In this document: in pieces, positions 48,531 through 59,560 of the stretch
Numbering within the stretch: the stretch's first letter is position 1
How the letters are laid out: the number at the start of each line of letters is the position of its first letter
Origin: Welwitschia mirabilis
Lineage: Eukaryota; Gnetophyta; Gnetopsida; Welwitschiales
DNA length: 64,000 nucleotides
Reading direction: 5' to 3'
NCBI GenBank assembly: GCA_051453625.1
Contig: JBOZIK010000001.1
Coordinates: 133,432,400-133,496,399 of the forward strand
Notes under the pieces: generated by a model
The model's input: only the letters and a program-made list of their open reading frames with translations
Database searches by the model: none
Told to the model about the DNA's origin: nothing
Translations under genes and position numbers: made by a program

Positions 48531-48810
48531 TCCTCCTTCTTCTTGAGTTGTTTTATAAGATCATTATTTTCTTTTCACAGGAACTAGATCGAATCCTTTA
48601 AAAATAAGAGCTCTGTATCCTTGTAAATGAGCTACTCCTTAAGTGAGGTTAATTTAGCTTGGCTATTTTTCACTTCAAAAATGAATTACCTCAAAAGGTC
48701 TTCTTAACCTTTTAGAGGAGATTGATAACTAGATTGTAATTCTTCTTTATATTTTAATTATAATCTTAAATTATTAATCTAAGTATCTATCATGCTACCT
48801 TTTAACATCA
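48530..48810 (-). pseudogene. Coiled-coil part of Tat gag
   Basis: The minus strand encodes INNLRL-LKYKEELQSSYQ, NSQAKLTSLKE, LIYKDTELLFLKDSI and KENNDLIKQLKKK in one frame with TAA/TAG at apparent Gln positions. The heptad-like Leu/Lys/Glu pattern indicates a coiled coil at the N-terminal side of gag. It is similar in style, not in sequence, to the coiled coil at 37.1-37.8 kb. Confidence 0.5.
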
Positions 48811-49800
48811 TAGGATTTAAGGAAATATTAGATTTATTCTTTTAAACTCTAGCATTATATGTAGCTATTATTGATAGTCATTCTCTTTGTTGATTCTTCA
48901 ATGATGCACTTAGTAGTGTTGAGAGTAATTAAATTGGATTCCTTATATAAAGTGATAAAGTCCTTAAGGAACTTTTATGAATCATTAGGCCTTTATTTTT
49001 TATATCTACATAAAACTTCTTTTGAGGTCTTGTCTCTTTTTCATTTGATCGAAAAGCAAGGACATCGATAAATTCAATGAAAAATTTAAATACTCTTATG
49101 ATAATTTCAACTAGCTTTTTTTTAAATTAATAAAGAGTGGAGGAGGAAGAATTATGTGGAGGTTATAATTTATAGTGGGAGAAGTTCCTACTTCCTTTGT
49201 AGTTGATGGAAGAGTCTATTATTGCATTTATTTTAAACTTCTTTTCACAATAATTAAGAAATTTAAGTATAAACCTTCTTCTTGAAATCTGACTACTAGA
49301 TAAGAATTGTCAATGAGAGATCATTGAGTTTTGTTTTTTTAATGTGATAGTCCTCAAATAGTCTTCATAAATAAGTGAGTCTACTTACTAATTAGAATCT
49401 ATCAAACCAACTTCAAATTTTCTATAGGCTTCTAGGGCTTGTAGGTATGAATAATTAATTGTCTCAGAGTCCTTAAGTAGTTAGAAAGATTTTGATTTTA
49501 TAAAAACAACTTCTTCTTTTTTACTTTTGAATCATCATTGTAGTAAAAAAAAGATTATAGTTGATGTACTTATTATGTACAAAATTGACCTTAGGTAATT
49601 TAATTTAATTATCTAAATTAAAAATCCTACTATCATAAAATGAGTAATCTAATCATTCAACCTTCTTCAACTATTTATCCACATTACTGTGTTGCTACAA
49701 AAATCAATCTCTAATATAAAATAACTAAGTTAATGTCATAGGTTATCTTGGACTTATCTTTGATATTTAACCATAGTATAAATACTTCTAACATGTAGAA
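48810..49800 (-). other. Tat leader region
   Basis: AT-rich, without recognisable coding. The plus-strand frame 48871-49071 is not supported. A primer-binding site should lie near 49790-49800, but none is recognisable. Confidence 0.45.
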
Positions 49801-52434
49801 ATATGGTGTAATGAATCTACATAAGATCATGGATGTAATTCTAGCCCTAGAAATATGAATTATAGTGAAATTTAAATGCAAGTAACCATGGCTAAAAAAG
49901 GGATTATTCTCTATTATATCTATTTTTTAAGTAATAATATAGTCATCTAGCTATTAAAAATAAAATAATGTAGATACAGGTAAAGAAAATTCATAATAAG
50001 ATTATTTATCCAAAAATCAAAAAATTGTAGTGTATATTCAATAGGAAATATTTCCTAGATCCAACGTATAAAACCTTGAATACATAGTGGATGGATGCAG
50101 TCTAATACATTACTTAGAATATAAATCATTAATAAAATAGAATATGATCCATAACATAGAAAATGAAATTAAATTTGTATTTTGGACCTACATTAAAAAA
50201 CCATTGGAACTCTTGGTGGAGTTTATAGTTTAGTGCATATGTAGTGTAAGAAGGCAATTTATTTTTCATAACAAACTAAGCATAAGTCGTCTAGTGATCC
50301 ATTCTCACTTATAGGCCATGTAGGTAACATAGTATCATGAGATCGATAGCCTACCACTTAGGTTATTATTTATGTCTTTGCCTTTGAAATCTTAAAACTT
50401 CTGTATGATGTCAACCAAAATCCATAATTTCTTTGGGAAAATGCCCTGGTAGTAGTAAGAATTATTAGTAAGGATTTTATCTATTTATGAAGGAATGAAA
50501 ATGTTACAAATTTGATATGTCATTCTTATAGCTAGACAAACCATAACTTTAGAAACTCACCAAGGCCATATTGAAAATTAAGAAACCGCCAAATGACTAG
50601 AGAGTACAAATCTCTTTTTGCAATTAAAGTCTTTAATATTTTAAATTTTTTGACTTCCTTGAATCCTAAAATTAGAGAGGAAAGGGGCGTAGAATTCAAA
50701 GAATTATGTTGTAGGAATTAAAATTCATATGTTTCCTTAACTAAATGATGCATTTTTGAGAAAGACTCTGGAGCAAAATATGTTATTAATAAATGATTAT
50801 CTAGGTAGATGTATTCATATATGATCCTCTATAATGTATCTTTGAAATCCATTAAAACCAATTCTATAAGTTGAAGATGAAAGATGAACATCTAATACTA
50901 GTAATATTATTGAAAGCAAAAGAACATTGGATAAGATTTAGGAATTCTACCATCTTTAAATTTAAGCTTCCTATCTTAGAAAATAGTTTTGTCTTAAATT
51001 GATTAGATAAAAGTAATCTAAATTAATATGATTAATTAAGCTCTTTAATTAATTCTACAACATTAGTAAGCATTATCATAAATAAAAGTATTAATCATTA
51101 AAAGCAAAATGATCATCTTTAGAAAGCCACATATAGCATAGCCAAAAATGAACTCTCCATAATACATCAAAGGCTATGGGAAAATTTGTATAGGAACTAA
51201 TTATCTTAAGAAACATGGATCATGTTAGAATATTAGTGTAAAAAGACTTAAACCCTTAAGTTGAAGATGACATATCAGAAAAGGTAATATGTAGAGTTAA
51301 TTTTACAAGTGAAATACTATAGTCTATGAGCCACAAGGAGGTGTATTCATAATATTATAATAAAAGAACATGAAATATGATGAGTTCAAGGTTATTAGTG
51401 ATAATTAATGTATAAAATGTCATGAGTCATGAATCATAAGAAGATAAATCTAATTGATTTAACAAATATAGAAAACAATAATAGATGGAAACTAGCAGTA
51501 ATAAGATTTCACATAAATGGCTATGTTAAAAATACCACAAATCATAAGTTTCAAACTACAAAAACTTTGATCTAATTGATTTAATGATTTTGGAGGATAA
51601 TGATAGATGATAAATGAAAAGAATAAGATTTGATATAAACTGCTACCTTTAGAATTCTATAAGCCATGATCCACAAGAATGTGGATCTAGTTTATTGGAC
51701 TAAAATATTGATGATATTATAAAAATAAGCATAATAGTTAATGAATTTAAGCTATTGATGATAGTTAATATATAAGACAATGTGAAATGCAAACTATAAG
51801 AAGATAAGCCTAACTAGTTTAATAATTTTAAGGGATAATAATAGATGATGATTAGCATGAATAACATTTTTCATAAACTACTATATTTGGAATGTTGTAA
51901 GCCATAAACCACAAAATTAAGGTATCAATTTATAATAGTGAGTGGTGAATCATGGAGAAATAACTCTTGTATGATTTGAATAGACATAATTCAAATGTTA
52001 TAAAGAGATAATTTCAAATTTTCATTTTATCTAGTATTAGATAATTTTAGGAAAAAGACATAACGGCTAGTAGGAATGTAGCTTCACACATGTTTAATAC
52101 TCTAAAATGTCACATGTGATGAACCATCAAAATAGTTCCTCTCATACCTCTTCTTTCTTTTAGTTCTAATAACTTAAAATATGCATTATAACCAATGGAT
52201 CCAAACTTATAAGATTTTTTAAATTACTAGAAAAATTATAGAATCAAAGTCAAAACTAAAAAGGATAAGGTTGTGGTCTATGGGGAGATGACTCATAAGG
52301 AAAGATATTTCATGTAGGAAATATTATTGAATAAAACGTAAAATGATTTAGCTCTATCTTACTTCTAATATGAACTAAAGTAACACAACAAAATCCTTGT
52401 TGGAAAATAAGGGCATTATTAAAATGTGATAACA
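49800..52434 (-). mobile_element. Tat 5' LTR
   Basis: It aligns end to end with the interrupted 3' LTR (22810-24557 joined to 39498-40473). The plus-strand end is TGTGATAACA at 52434. The next base begins in-frame Athila RNase H sequence, giving a sharp boundary. The inner edge near 49800 is approximate. Confidence 0.8.
51410..51960. repeat. ~120-bp subrepeats within Tat LTR
   Basis: Five degenerate units start near 51421, 51537, 51658, 51787 and 51895. Each carries a form of AAGCCATGAACCACAAGAAG, then ATTTAATAATTTT and GGATAATAATAGATG. The same array appears in the other LTR (24366-24557 and 39530-39960), and the Athila-like insertion is inside it. Confidence 0.7.
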
Positions 52435-52700
52435 CATGACACTAATATCATAATTACTAGTATCACACATGATTTTAAGATGTAACCTCCAATTGGGTAG
52501 TTGGATAATGGATGCTATGGTAAGTTTCCCTTTTAGATTTTTAAAAGATTGCTGACACTCTTAGGTCTAGTCAAAAGAGACATCTTCGCTAAGAAACTCA
52601 CAAAGAGCTTTGAAAATTTTACTAAAGTGTTTGATGACTTTTTATAAAAACTTGCATGTCCTAAAAAGGATATAGTGTTTTTTTATTTTTGATAAGTAGG
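52435..52700 (-). pseudogene. Athila RNase H, N-terminal part
   Basis: The minus strand reads VIKHFSKIFKALCEFLSEDV, FKNLKGKLTIASIIQLPNW, then LKIMCDTSNYDISV up to the junction. C-D-x-S-x-Y is the first catalytic Asp region of the Athila RNase H. The frame is readable to the last codon before the Tat LTR. Confidence 0.85.
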
Positions 52701-53490
52701 TAGGTGGATAATTAAGGAGTATTTTATAGAATCTACTTTAATTTCCTCTAAAGAAATAACATATCCTAGGGTATTCCTTTGTTAATCATAGAGTAACATT
52801 TTTTCTAGAATAAATTAAGATGTTTTCATATGAATCTATTAAGGATAATTTCTACATTACTAAGGCATTGGTTAAAGCACATTTGTAAATAAAAAGTCAT
52901 CCATAAAAAATTCTATACATGAATCCAAAAATTTAAAAAAACAACAAGAACCCATTGTTAAAATATGAAAAAGGTACTACAAAGGCTAAGTGACATTAAT
53001 TTATATGCATATGTTCTCCAGAAAAAGGTACACATAGTTTTGTCTTAATTCTTAGGAGTAATTTCAATTTAATTAGACCTATAATATTCATCTAATAAAT
53101 AATAATAAATATGTTTAACAATCTACTCAAGAATCTAGTTGAAGGATAAAAGAGAAAAATAATGTTTTCTAGTGTTATGTTAAGTCTTAGAAAGTTGATA
53201 TACATTATTCATTTTACTGTTGGCCTAGTGGGGATGAGTTTATTATGTTCATTAGACATTAAGATTAATCTATATTTTTCACTTACATTTTTAGTTAGAA
53301 TTATCCTTTCGATATCAAAGATAAAATAGAAGATTCCATTATCCAAAAGTTATATCACCTCATTTTGTACTACTTCCTTTAAGGTTGGTTTCATTTATCT
53401 TTAAGCTTTAATTGAAGGTTTGGAATTTTCTTTAAACAAAATGTGGTGTAGACAAATACTAAGATTAATACCTCTAATATCAAATCAGGT
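52700..53490 (-). pseudogene. Athila reverse transcriptase
   Basis: GINLSICLHHILFKENSKPS (about 53420-53490), MKPTLKEVVQNEVI, LLDNGIFYFIFD, then NEHNKLIPTRPTVK (about 53215-53260) are diagnostic of Athila RT, including its characteristic NE-NELIPTRTV insertion. The catalytic box FMDD (FMDDFLF) is intact at 52896-52907. Later pieces include LEEIKVD and ISFLGHASFYKKVIKHF. It is interrupted by many stops. Confidence 0.87.
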
Positions 53491-53654
53491 TTAATTAATG
53501 CCTTGCTTATACTTCCTTAAAATGTTTAACAATTCATTTTCTTATGAAGAAGATAAGAAATAATTAATCACCAATAGAAAAGTAGAATTACTTTTTAAAC
53601 AAGCATACTTGAGGTCCTAGGTAAGTATCTCAAGTTTAATGAAATATTGTTTTG

Positions 53655-53908
53655 AGTAGTAATTCTTGAAAAAGATCAAAGATAAAGGAATCTTAATTAT
53701 ATGTAAAACATTCTTGGTCAAGCATGAGACTNNNNNNNNNNNNNNNNNNNNNNNNNNNNNNNNNNNNNNNNNNNNNNNNNNNNNNNNNNNNNNNNNNNNN
53801 NNNNNNNNNNNNNNNNNNNNNNNNNNNNNNNAGTAGTAATTCTTGAAAAAGATCAAAGATAAAGGAATCTTAATTATATGTAAAACATTCTTGGTCAAGC
53901 ATGAGACT
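53655..53908. repeat. 77-bp exact repeat flanking a 100-N gap
   Basis: 53655-53731 equals 53832-53908, between Athila RT and protease. It creates the false 93-codon minus frame 53617-53898. Confidence 0.9.
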
Positions 53909-54320
53909 CTCTATCTTATCCACATGTTCAATTATGTTATTACTAGGAGATAATTTCATGGCATTAAAATCATTTAATTCTATTATTATGTTATTAAAAA
54001 AATTTTTCATTAAACCATTCCTAAAGTTAATATTGATATTAGATGTCACAAGAAAAGCTCTTTCTAGGATGATAGGAATTGATTAAGTGGCTGATTTTTT
54101 TTAAGTCTAGAAATACTAGCTACCTATCCTAATAATAACATCCTCATTTATAACTAATGGTATATTTGAGGAAGTATTAGTAAGGTTCAATGAAAGTTTC
54201 ATATTTTTGAGATGCTTCAAGTCTTGTTATTTGTATGTATTATAAGGAAGCAATTTGATACTAGCTCCTAAATCCAACGAGGCTTGTTTTAGGTGTATTT
54301 CTCTGATCATGATGAAAATT
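53890..54320 (-). pseudogene. Athila aspartic protease
   Basis: QASLDLGASIKLLPYNTYK contains an intact DLGAS active site (54261-54275), the form usual in Athila proteases. It is followed by LKHLKNMKLSL and NEDVIIRI, then a PRKSF-type segment near 54050. The plus-strand frame 53901-54086 is a shadow. The gap 53732-53831 below it has the 77-bp repeat. Confidence 0.83.
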
Positions 54321-54489
54321 GATAAGCATATGAAGTCTTTGTACTATATAGAATCTGGTTTTGGATTATTACACTAGTTTGTTCTACTAGAAAAGCATTG
54401 ATTTTGACATTTATTATCCTCTTTACTATGCACATGTTCTTGAGAAATTTTGTATAATAAGGCACTTGTTTGATAGCATATAAGAGGGG

Positions 54490-55664
54490 AATGTTAATTT
54501 TAACTTCTTTAAAGGTCTCTAAGGCTTTTAATTATTTTCTACTGATGTTTTCCTTTTTTAATTATTAAGTAAGTAAATGGTAAAGTCTCTTAGTAGGTAG
54601 TTAAGGGATTTTCAATTTCTTTTACTATCTCCTTTTCATCATTGGTTTTTGTAAGCATGTTTCCTCATCTTGTTTATATGATTTCATCTCTTAGTTAATT
54701 TTCTTTCCACTTCTAAGTTATATAGATTAGTTTTATTAATGTATCTAAGCTATCCTTTTTCTATTATTTTCACTCCTCTTAGGCTTTATGATGGTCTCAT
54801 TAGAAGTTTGCCTAGTTCTTATTAATTAAATAGGATAGGCTATGGGTAATGATTTATTTTAGCTATTGGAGCTTTTATTCAGGACTATTCATGTTGGAAG
54901 AGTTTTGTAAATTAATTTGAATTTATATTTCCATGGAAAGTTTTAGTTTCTCTTCCAAAAATAGTTGGTATTTTAATGATAGATGATGATGACATAAATG
55001 ATGTTGGTTTAATGATGAAGGCTATGAATGGGATAATAAAGGAAACAAGTTCCTAGGTTAATAGGTTAAAGTTTAATGAGGGTATTGTCTTGTTTTCATG
55101 AAAAGTTTGAAAAGTTCCTCCACCTAGGTTATAGATATTATAATATGAATCATTCTAGTGGTTTTACCAATGTTGTCTTACAGAATTTACCTATTAATTA
55201 ATAATGTTTTGAAACATTGGTTATACGGATACTCTACTATTTCATAGAAATTATTATGGAAGATTAAAAATCCAAGTTTTAAAGCTATAGATTTAAGCTG
55301 TAAAGTGAGAGATTCNNNNNNNNNNNNNNNNNNNNNNNNNNNNNNNNNNNNNNNNNNNNNNNNNNNNNNNNNNNNNNNNNNNNNNNNNNNNNNNNNNNNN
55401 NNNNNNNNNNNNNNNATTTCATAGAAATTATTATGGAAGATTAAAAATCCAAGTTTTAAAGCTATAGATTTAAGCTGTAAAGTGAGAGATTCCATCTTTC
55501 TATAGAGTTCATAAGTATAGTTACTAACATTTAAGTTCTTAGAAATTCCATAAACACTAATGAATTTAATCAGATATTAGAATCTAAATGGTTCTATGGG
55601 TTTATCCTAATTTTAGAACTCTCAATTATAGATTCTAAGTAATTGTAAACTTCATTCATGTCTA
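54490..55664 (-). repeat. Gag segment, tandem copy 2 (3' side)
   Basis: Direct repeat of 55665-56655; the true period is about 1.0 kb once the 100-N gap (55316-55415) and the 77-bp contig repeat are removed. It encodes, on the minus strand, SLTLQLKSIALKLGFLIFHN and NFYEIVEYPYNQCF, a degenerate zinc-knuckle region. It is joined to the protease side. Confidence 0.78.
55239..55492. repeat. 77-bp exact repeat flanking a 100-N gap
   Basis: 55239-55315 equals 55416-55492, inside gag tandem copy 2. It creates the false 102-codon minus frame 55187-55495. Confidence 0.9.
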
Positions 55665-56655
55665 GGTTGAGGGAAATGTTAATTCTAACTTTATTAAAAT
55701 CTCTAAACTTTTGACTATTTTCTAGTGATGTTTGCATTTTTCAATTATTAAGGAAATGGTAAAGGCTCTAAGTAGATAGGTAAGGGCCTTTTAATTTTTT
55801 TAATATTTCATTTTCATAATTGATTTTTGTAATAATGTTTTTCTTGTCTTATTTATTTGATTTCATATCTTGGTTAATTTCCTTTCTCTTTCTAAGATAT
55901 ATAGCTTAGTTTGCTTAATGTGACTGGGCTCTTAATTTTTATTATGTTTACTCCTCTTGGGTTTAGTCATGGACTCATTAAAAGTTTGCCTATCTCTCAT
56001 TAATTAAGAGAGGATAGCATACATGTAATGCTGTATTATAATTACTTGAAGATTCTATTCAAGCTTATTCATGATGAAAGAGTTTAGTTAGTTTATTTGA
56101 ATTTGTTTTTTCATGAAATATTTTAGTTTCTATTCCAAAGGATTAGATGAAGATGTTTGATATTTTGATGATGAATAATGATGAGATAAATTATGTTCAT
56201 TCAATGATGAAGGATATGGATGAGATAATAAAGGAGACAAGTTCATAGGTTAATAGGTTAAAGTTTAATGAGGGGGATCATCTTGTCTCTATGAAAAGTT
56301 TGGATAGTTTCCTCACCTAGATTGTAGGTATTAGAACATAAATCATTCTAGTTGTTCTACTAATGTTTACTTATAACATTTACCATAGAAGGACAATCTA
56401 CTATTTTATGAAAATTGTATGATATATTAAACACTCAAACCTTGGAAGCTATAATTTAGGTTGCAAATTGAGGAGTTCTAGCTTTCTAGAGAGTTCATAA
56501 ATCTAATTGTCAACATTAAATTTTTTTGGGAATTATAAAGACACTAGTGGATTTAATTAGATATTAGAATCTAAATGGTTCTATAGGTTTCATCTAATTT
56601 TTAAAACTCTTGATTATAGATTCTAAATAATTACAAACTTCATTTATGTCTAAGT
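55665..56655 (-). repeat. Gag segment, tandem copy 1 (5' side)
   Basis: It carries NEVCNYLESII, followed after frame changes by ISYNFHKIVDCPSM (about 56390-56430), the C-terminal zinc-knuckle region of Athila gag (C--C-G-H---CP). Paralogous landmarks: 56515-56640 matches 55530-55660, and 55668-55920 matches 54490-54740. Confidence 0.78.
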
Positions 56656-57060
56656 TGAGCAAATTGTCCCTACTTATCATGCCTACCAAGTGTTTATTAT
56701 GTAAAGATAATTCCTCATGGAAAGTATTAATGATTCTACTTTGTTTGAAGCCATGTTGGAGGCATTTTTGTAATAGATAATTGAATCTTTCTAAAGTTTA
56801 TGAAAAAGTTTTGTGGTTATTTTATTGATAGTTTATCATTTCTCATCTAAGAACATTAGTTTTATGACTTAGGAAAAATTTAAAGATGAAAGCTTTATTT
56901 AAGTTAGTCAAAGTTATCATGGAAAGAGGTGCAATAATTTACAACTAGAATTTCATTTTTTCCTTTAGGAAGAATAGGAAAATGATTAATCGAAAGGAAT
57001 TTATAGTGTTAGGAAATAAAGGTAAGATCGATAACATACATTTATATTCTTTTATACATA
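56600..57060 (-). pseudogene. Athila gag capsid region
   Basis: The minus strand reads APLSMITLTNLNKAFIFKFF, SHKTNVLR, TFS-TLERFNYLLQKCLQHG, FKQSRIINTFHEELSLHNKH and LVGMISRDNLLNLDINEV. It follows the Athila gag order: SITTW, KF--KFFP, LR, ESF-EAWERFK-LLR-CPHHG, F--GL, then a MI/NEA region. Stops are mostly Gln codons. It forms the particle in the cytoplasm. Confidence 0.83.
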
Positions 57061-58120
57061 GATATTATCTTCTAATTTTAATCCATAAACATTAGGAATT
57101 ACCTAAATAGCATATGAATTAAAATATAACATACATGATATCAAGGATTGGATTATGCAAAATTGATTTTCTAGGTACTAACATTATAGGTAATCTCTAA
57201 GGCTTTTCCTAAGGGAATTGTTAAGCTAGACTAATTTTTCTATGCATATTGACTTGGGTTTTAATGTACTTACTATTTAAGATAATGGACTTGTAGGTTT
57301 TCTAATAACATTAAATTTGAAAAGGTTATGTATTATAATGAAATGTTTTAAAAGGCAAATTGGGCATGCTATTTGGATTGTTGTGGTTATTCTTCAAGGA
57401 TTTCTTCATGAAATTGATTTCTCAAAGGAGATTTCTCTTCATTATTATTACTCATGCTATTGTACATGTTGTTATTAGATGGAATTATGAATTAAAATTC
57501 TTATATTATCATGTTTCCAATGCATACAAAACAAAAAATTCATAGAGAAATCCTAGGAAACATCAAAAGCTAATAGAAAATGAAATAGTCAAATAAAAAA
57601 TAAAATTATGAAAAAGATAAAAACTATATTAAAATTTTTTCTTCATTTTCAAAAGTCTTTTTAAAAATAAGATTTAACTCTATTCTACTGAAAAACTAAA
57701 ACTAACTAATTAAATTTTAAAAATGTATGAAAAAAAAGAAGGGAAATAAGGGTCTTATCTATTTCATTAGTTGTAGTTAATTACTTGATTTTTGATGCTT
57801 CGTCTTTCATATAAGGAGACAATTAGTAATAACTTATTAAAAAAATAAAATAAATACAATAATATATTTATTATTAGAATTAAAAAACTTAATAAAAACT
57901 AGAAAGAACTAGACTAATTTGGATTTTACTAGAAATGAACTAGTACACATCCTTGAAAATTACAAAAAGGAAATGCAAACAAAAGAAAATGGACTAATTT
58001 GAGTAACATTGGAAGGGATCAATACTAATCATTAGAAGTAAAACAAAAGTTTAACTAACTAAAATATAAGAATAAGAAAACTTTTTTCATGCTTACTAAT
58101 GAAGCTACTAGTTTACATCT
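57060..58120 (-). other. Athila leader region
   Basis: Long AT-rich leader between primer site and gag, as in Athila. The plus-strand frame 57360-57545 is not supported. Poly-A/poly-T runs occur, but I see no other feature. Confidence 0.55.
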
Positions 58121-58135
58121 GCTATAATGGCACCA
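58121..58135 (-). other. Athila primer-binding site (degenerate)
   Basis: The minus strand reads TGGTGCCATTATAGC, preceded by TTT. The usual Athila site is TGGCGCCGTTGCCGG; most of the differences are C->T or G->A, i.e. CpG decay. It sits at the expected place, above gag. Confidence 0.65.
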
Positions 58136-58141
58136 AAAGTA

Positions 58142-59230
58142 TGTTCATGATATGAACTTATAATAAAACTAGATGAGACATAGTTATCATTCTTCTCATG
58201 GGAATAATAGGATAGCAAAATTAAATAGCTAGGCATACAAATAATTATGTAAAAGAAAATAAAGCTAAAAATCAAAAGAGTATTAGTAAAACTTCTAATG
58301 ATAAAAGTAGAAAGTGAATTAACCCTCCAACTGACCTAAATCATCTAACAAATAGGACTTTATTTAAGGTGTAATTTTCTCCATTACCTTAAAACAATTT
58401 CAAGTCATTAAGGCTTAGATTATGGTAACAAAATCTCATTTACCACATGAGTAGTGATGAAATATTCATGTCATTTGATCTATCACAGTTCAAATGTAAG
58501 CATGAAAGGTAGTCAAGTTAATGTTAAGAATCATCAAACATTTACAGATTACTAATAAAACTATAAGCATAAAGATTCACTCAAAATAATAAATACTTGG
58601 ATTGGAAGTAGTTTCATTTAAGTATTAGAAGTACAATGTAAATTGTAATCTAAAATAACAAAGAAAACTACAATTGTATTAGTCATAAGAAAATGCCTTA
58701 CATTCAAAAAGAGGCTACATCTAATATAGAATCATCAGGATAATCTTGAGGATAGATATTCCCAAAGGGAGCTTGACCCCACTTGATGAAGATGATTATA
58801 CTCTAAGGTATTAAAGTTTTTGCTAGTGAAGATTAAATATAATGAGAGCCTCTTAGATTTTTTTATAGATGAATCTAGTATAGGGGTCATTTAATTCCTT
58901 TATCTTGTAGTGGTAGGTAAGAAGGACAAGATTTCATGTTATAGCATAAGGTGGAATCCCTGTCTTCTTGTGTTAGATAGAAAAGTTAAGATTCCTCATC
59001 TTGTAGCATTTGATGAGGTGGTTATAATATTTATCTTAGAGTGTTTTTTAGAGATTATCATGAAGAGTCTAACACATGGTCTTTGAAATAGGATTCCTCC
59101 ATCAATTAGTGCCACTACCACTTATCTTTACTATTACCTCCATATGTCATTGCTCCATGTTATTGTCACATGTATTCTAACATCAACACCACATAGATAA
59201 TAGTTAATTTTTAATGTAGTAATTGACTAA
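58142..59230 (-). mobile_element. Probable Athila 5' LTR (right edge unresolved)
   Basis: It begins on the plus strand at TGTTCATGATATG just beyond the primer site. There is no second LTR in the window to compare, so the outer end is a guess. No coding. Confidence 0.5.
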
Positions 59231-59560
59231 GCATATAGATGTAATCCAAGCATAAATCCATGATGAATTAAGCAGGTAAGTTTGGAGATGATCTATTACT
59301 ACAAACAAGCAACACTATACAAGTCATTGATGCTACTAGCATTTTCTGTAGGACTACCTTTATCTTTTTCATCATCCTTTAATATTAAGTACCTACATGT
59401 ATTATGGAAAAATGCATAACTTTAATATTAACATTAAAACTAATGAAAGACATAATTGTATGATAAAATCATTAATTCAATGTCTTCTTTAAGCTAAATT
59501 AGCCTAAAATACTTAATATAATTATTACTTTGTAATGTTATCAGTCCACTTAAGGGATTA
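59230..59560 (-). other. Unassigned, possible RNase H end of chromovirus fragment
   Basis: AT-rich; a few minus-strand coding-like pieces follow the RT fragment in the right direction, but no motif is secure. It could also hold the outer end of the Athila LTR. Confidence 0.35.

Larger units (their letters stand above)
22810..52434 (-). mobile_element. Tat-type Ty3/gypsy element, carrying a nested insertion
   Basis: Two related LTRs of about 2.6 kb bracket an internal region whose minus-strand domains run gag, an archaeal-type RNase H, RT, RNase H, integrase. The 3' LTR (22810-24557 plus 39498-40473) is split by the Athila-like element. Both LTR copies end on the plus strand with ATAACA (40473 and 52434), so the minus-strand LTR starts TGTTAT. 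The outer left edge is blurred by the copia LTR. No outer target duplication was found: CATGA follows 52434 but is not seen at the left edge. Confidence 0.8.
52435..59230 (-). mobile_element. Athila element, minus strand, 3' half missing
   Basis: From high to low: probable 5' LTR, primer site, gag, protease, RT and the first part of RNase H. The sequence is cut at 52434/52435, where the Tat LTR begins, within the RNase H active region. The expected remainder (rest of RNase H, integrase, 3' LTR) should lie left of 22810 but is replaced there by the copia LTR, so it has been deleted or moved. The outer LTR edge is uncertain. Confidence 0.8.

Noticed and set aside
53617-53898. 93-codon minus-strand frame
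   Set aside because: Same artefact: N gap with 77-bp duplicated flanks.
55187-55495. 102-codon minus-strand frame as an intact gene
   Set aside because: Its length is due to the gap duplication. Only the zinc-knuckle-like end is real Athila gag coding.
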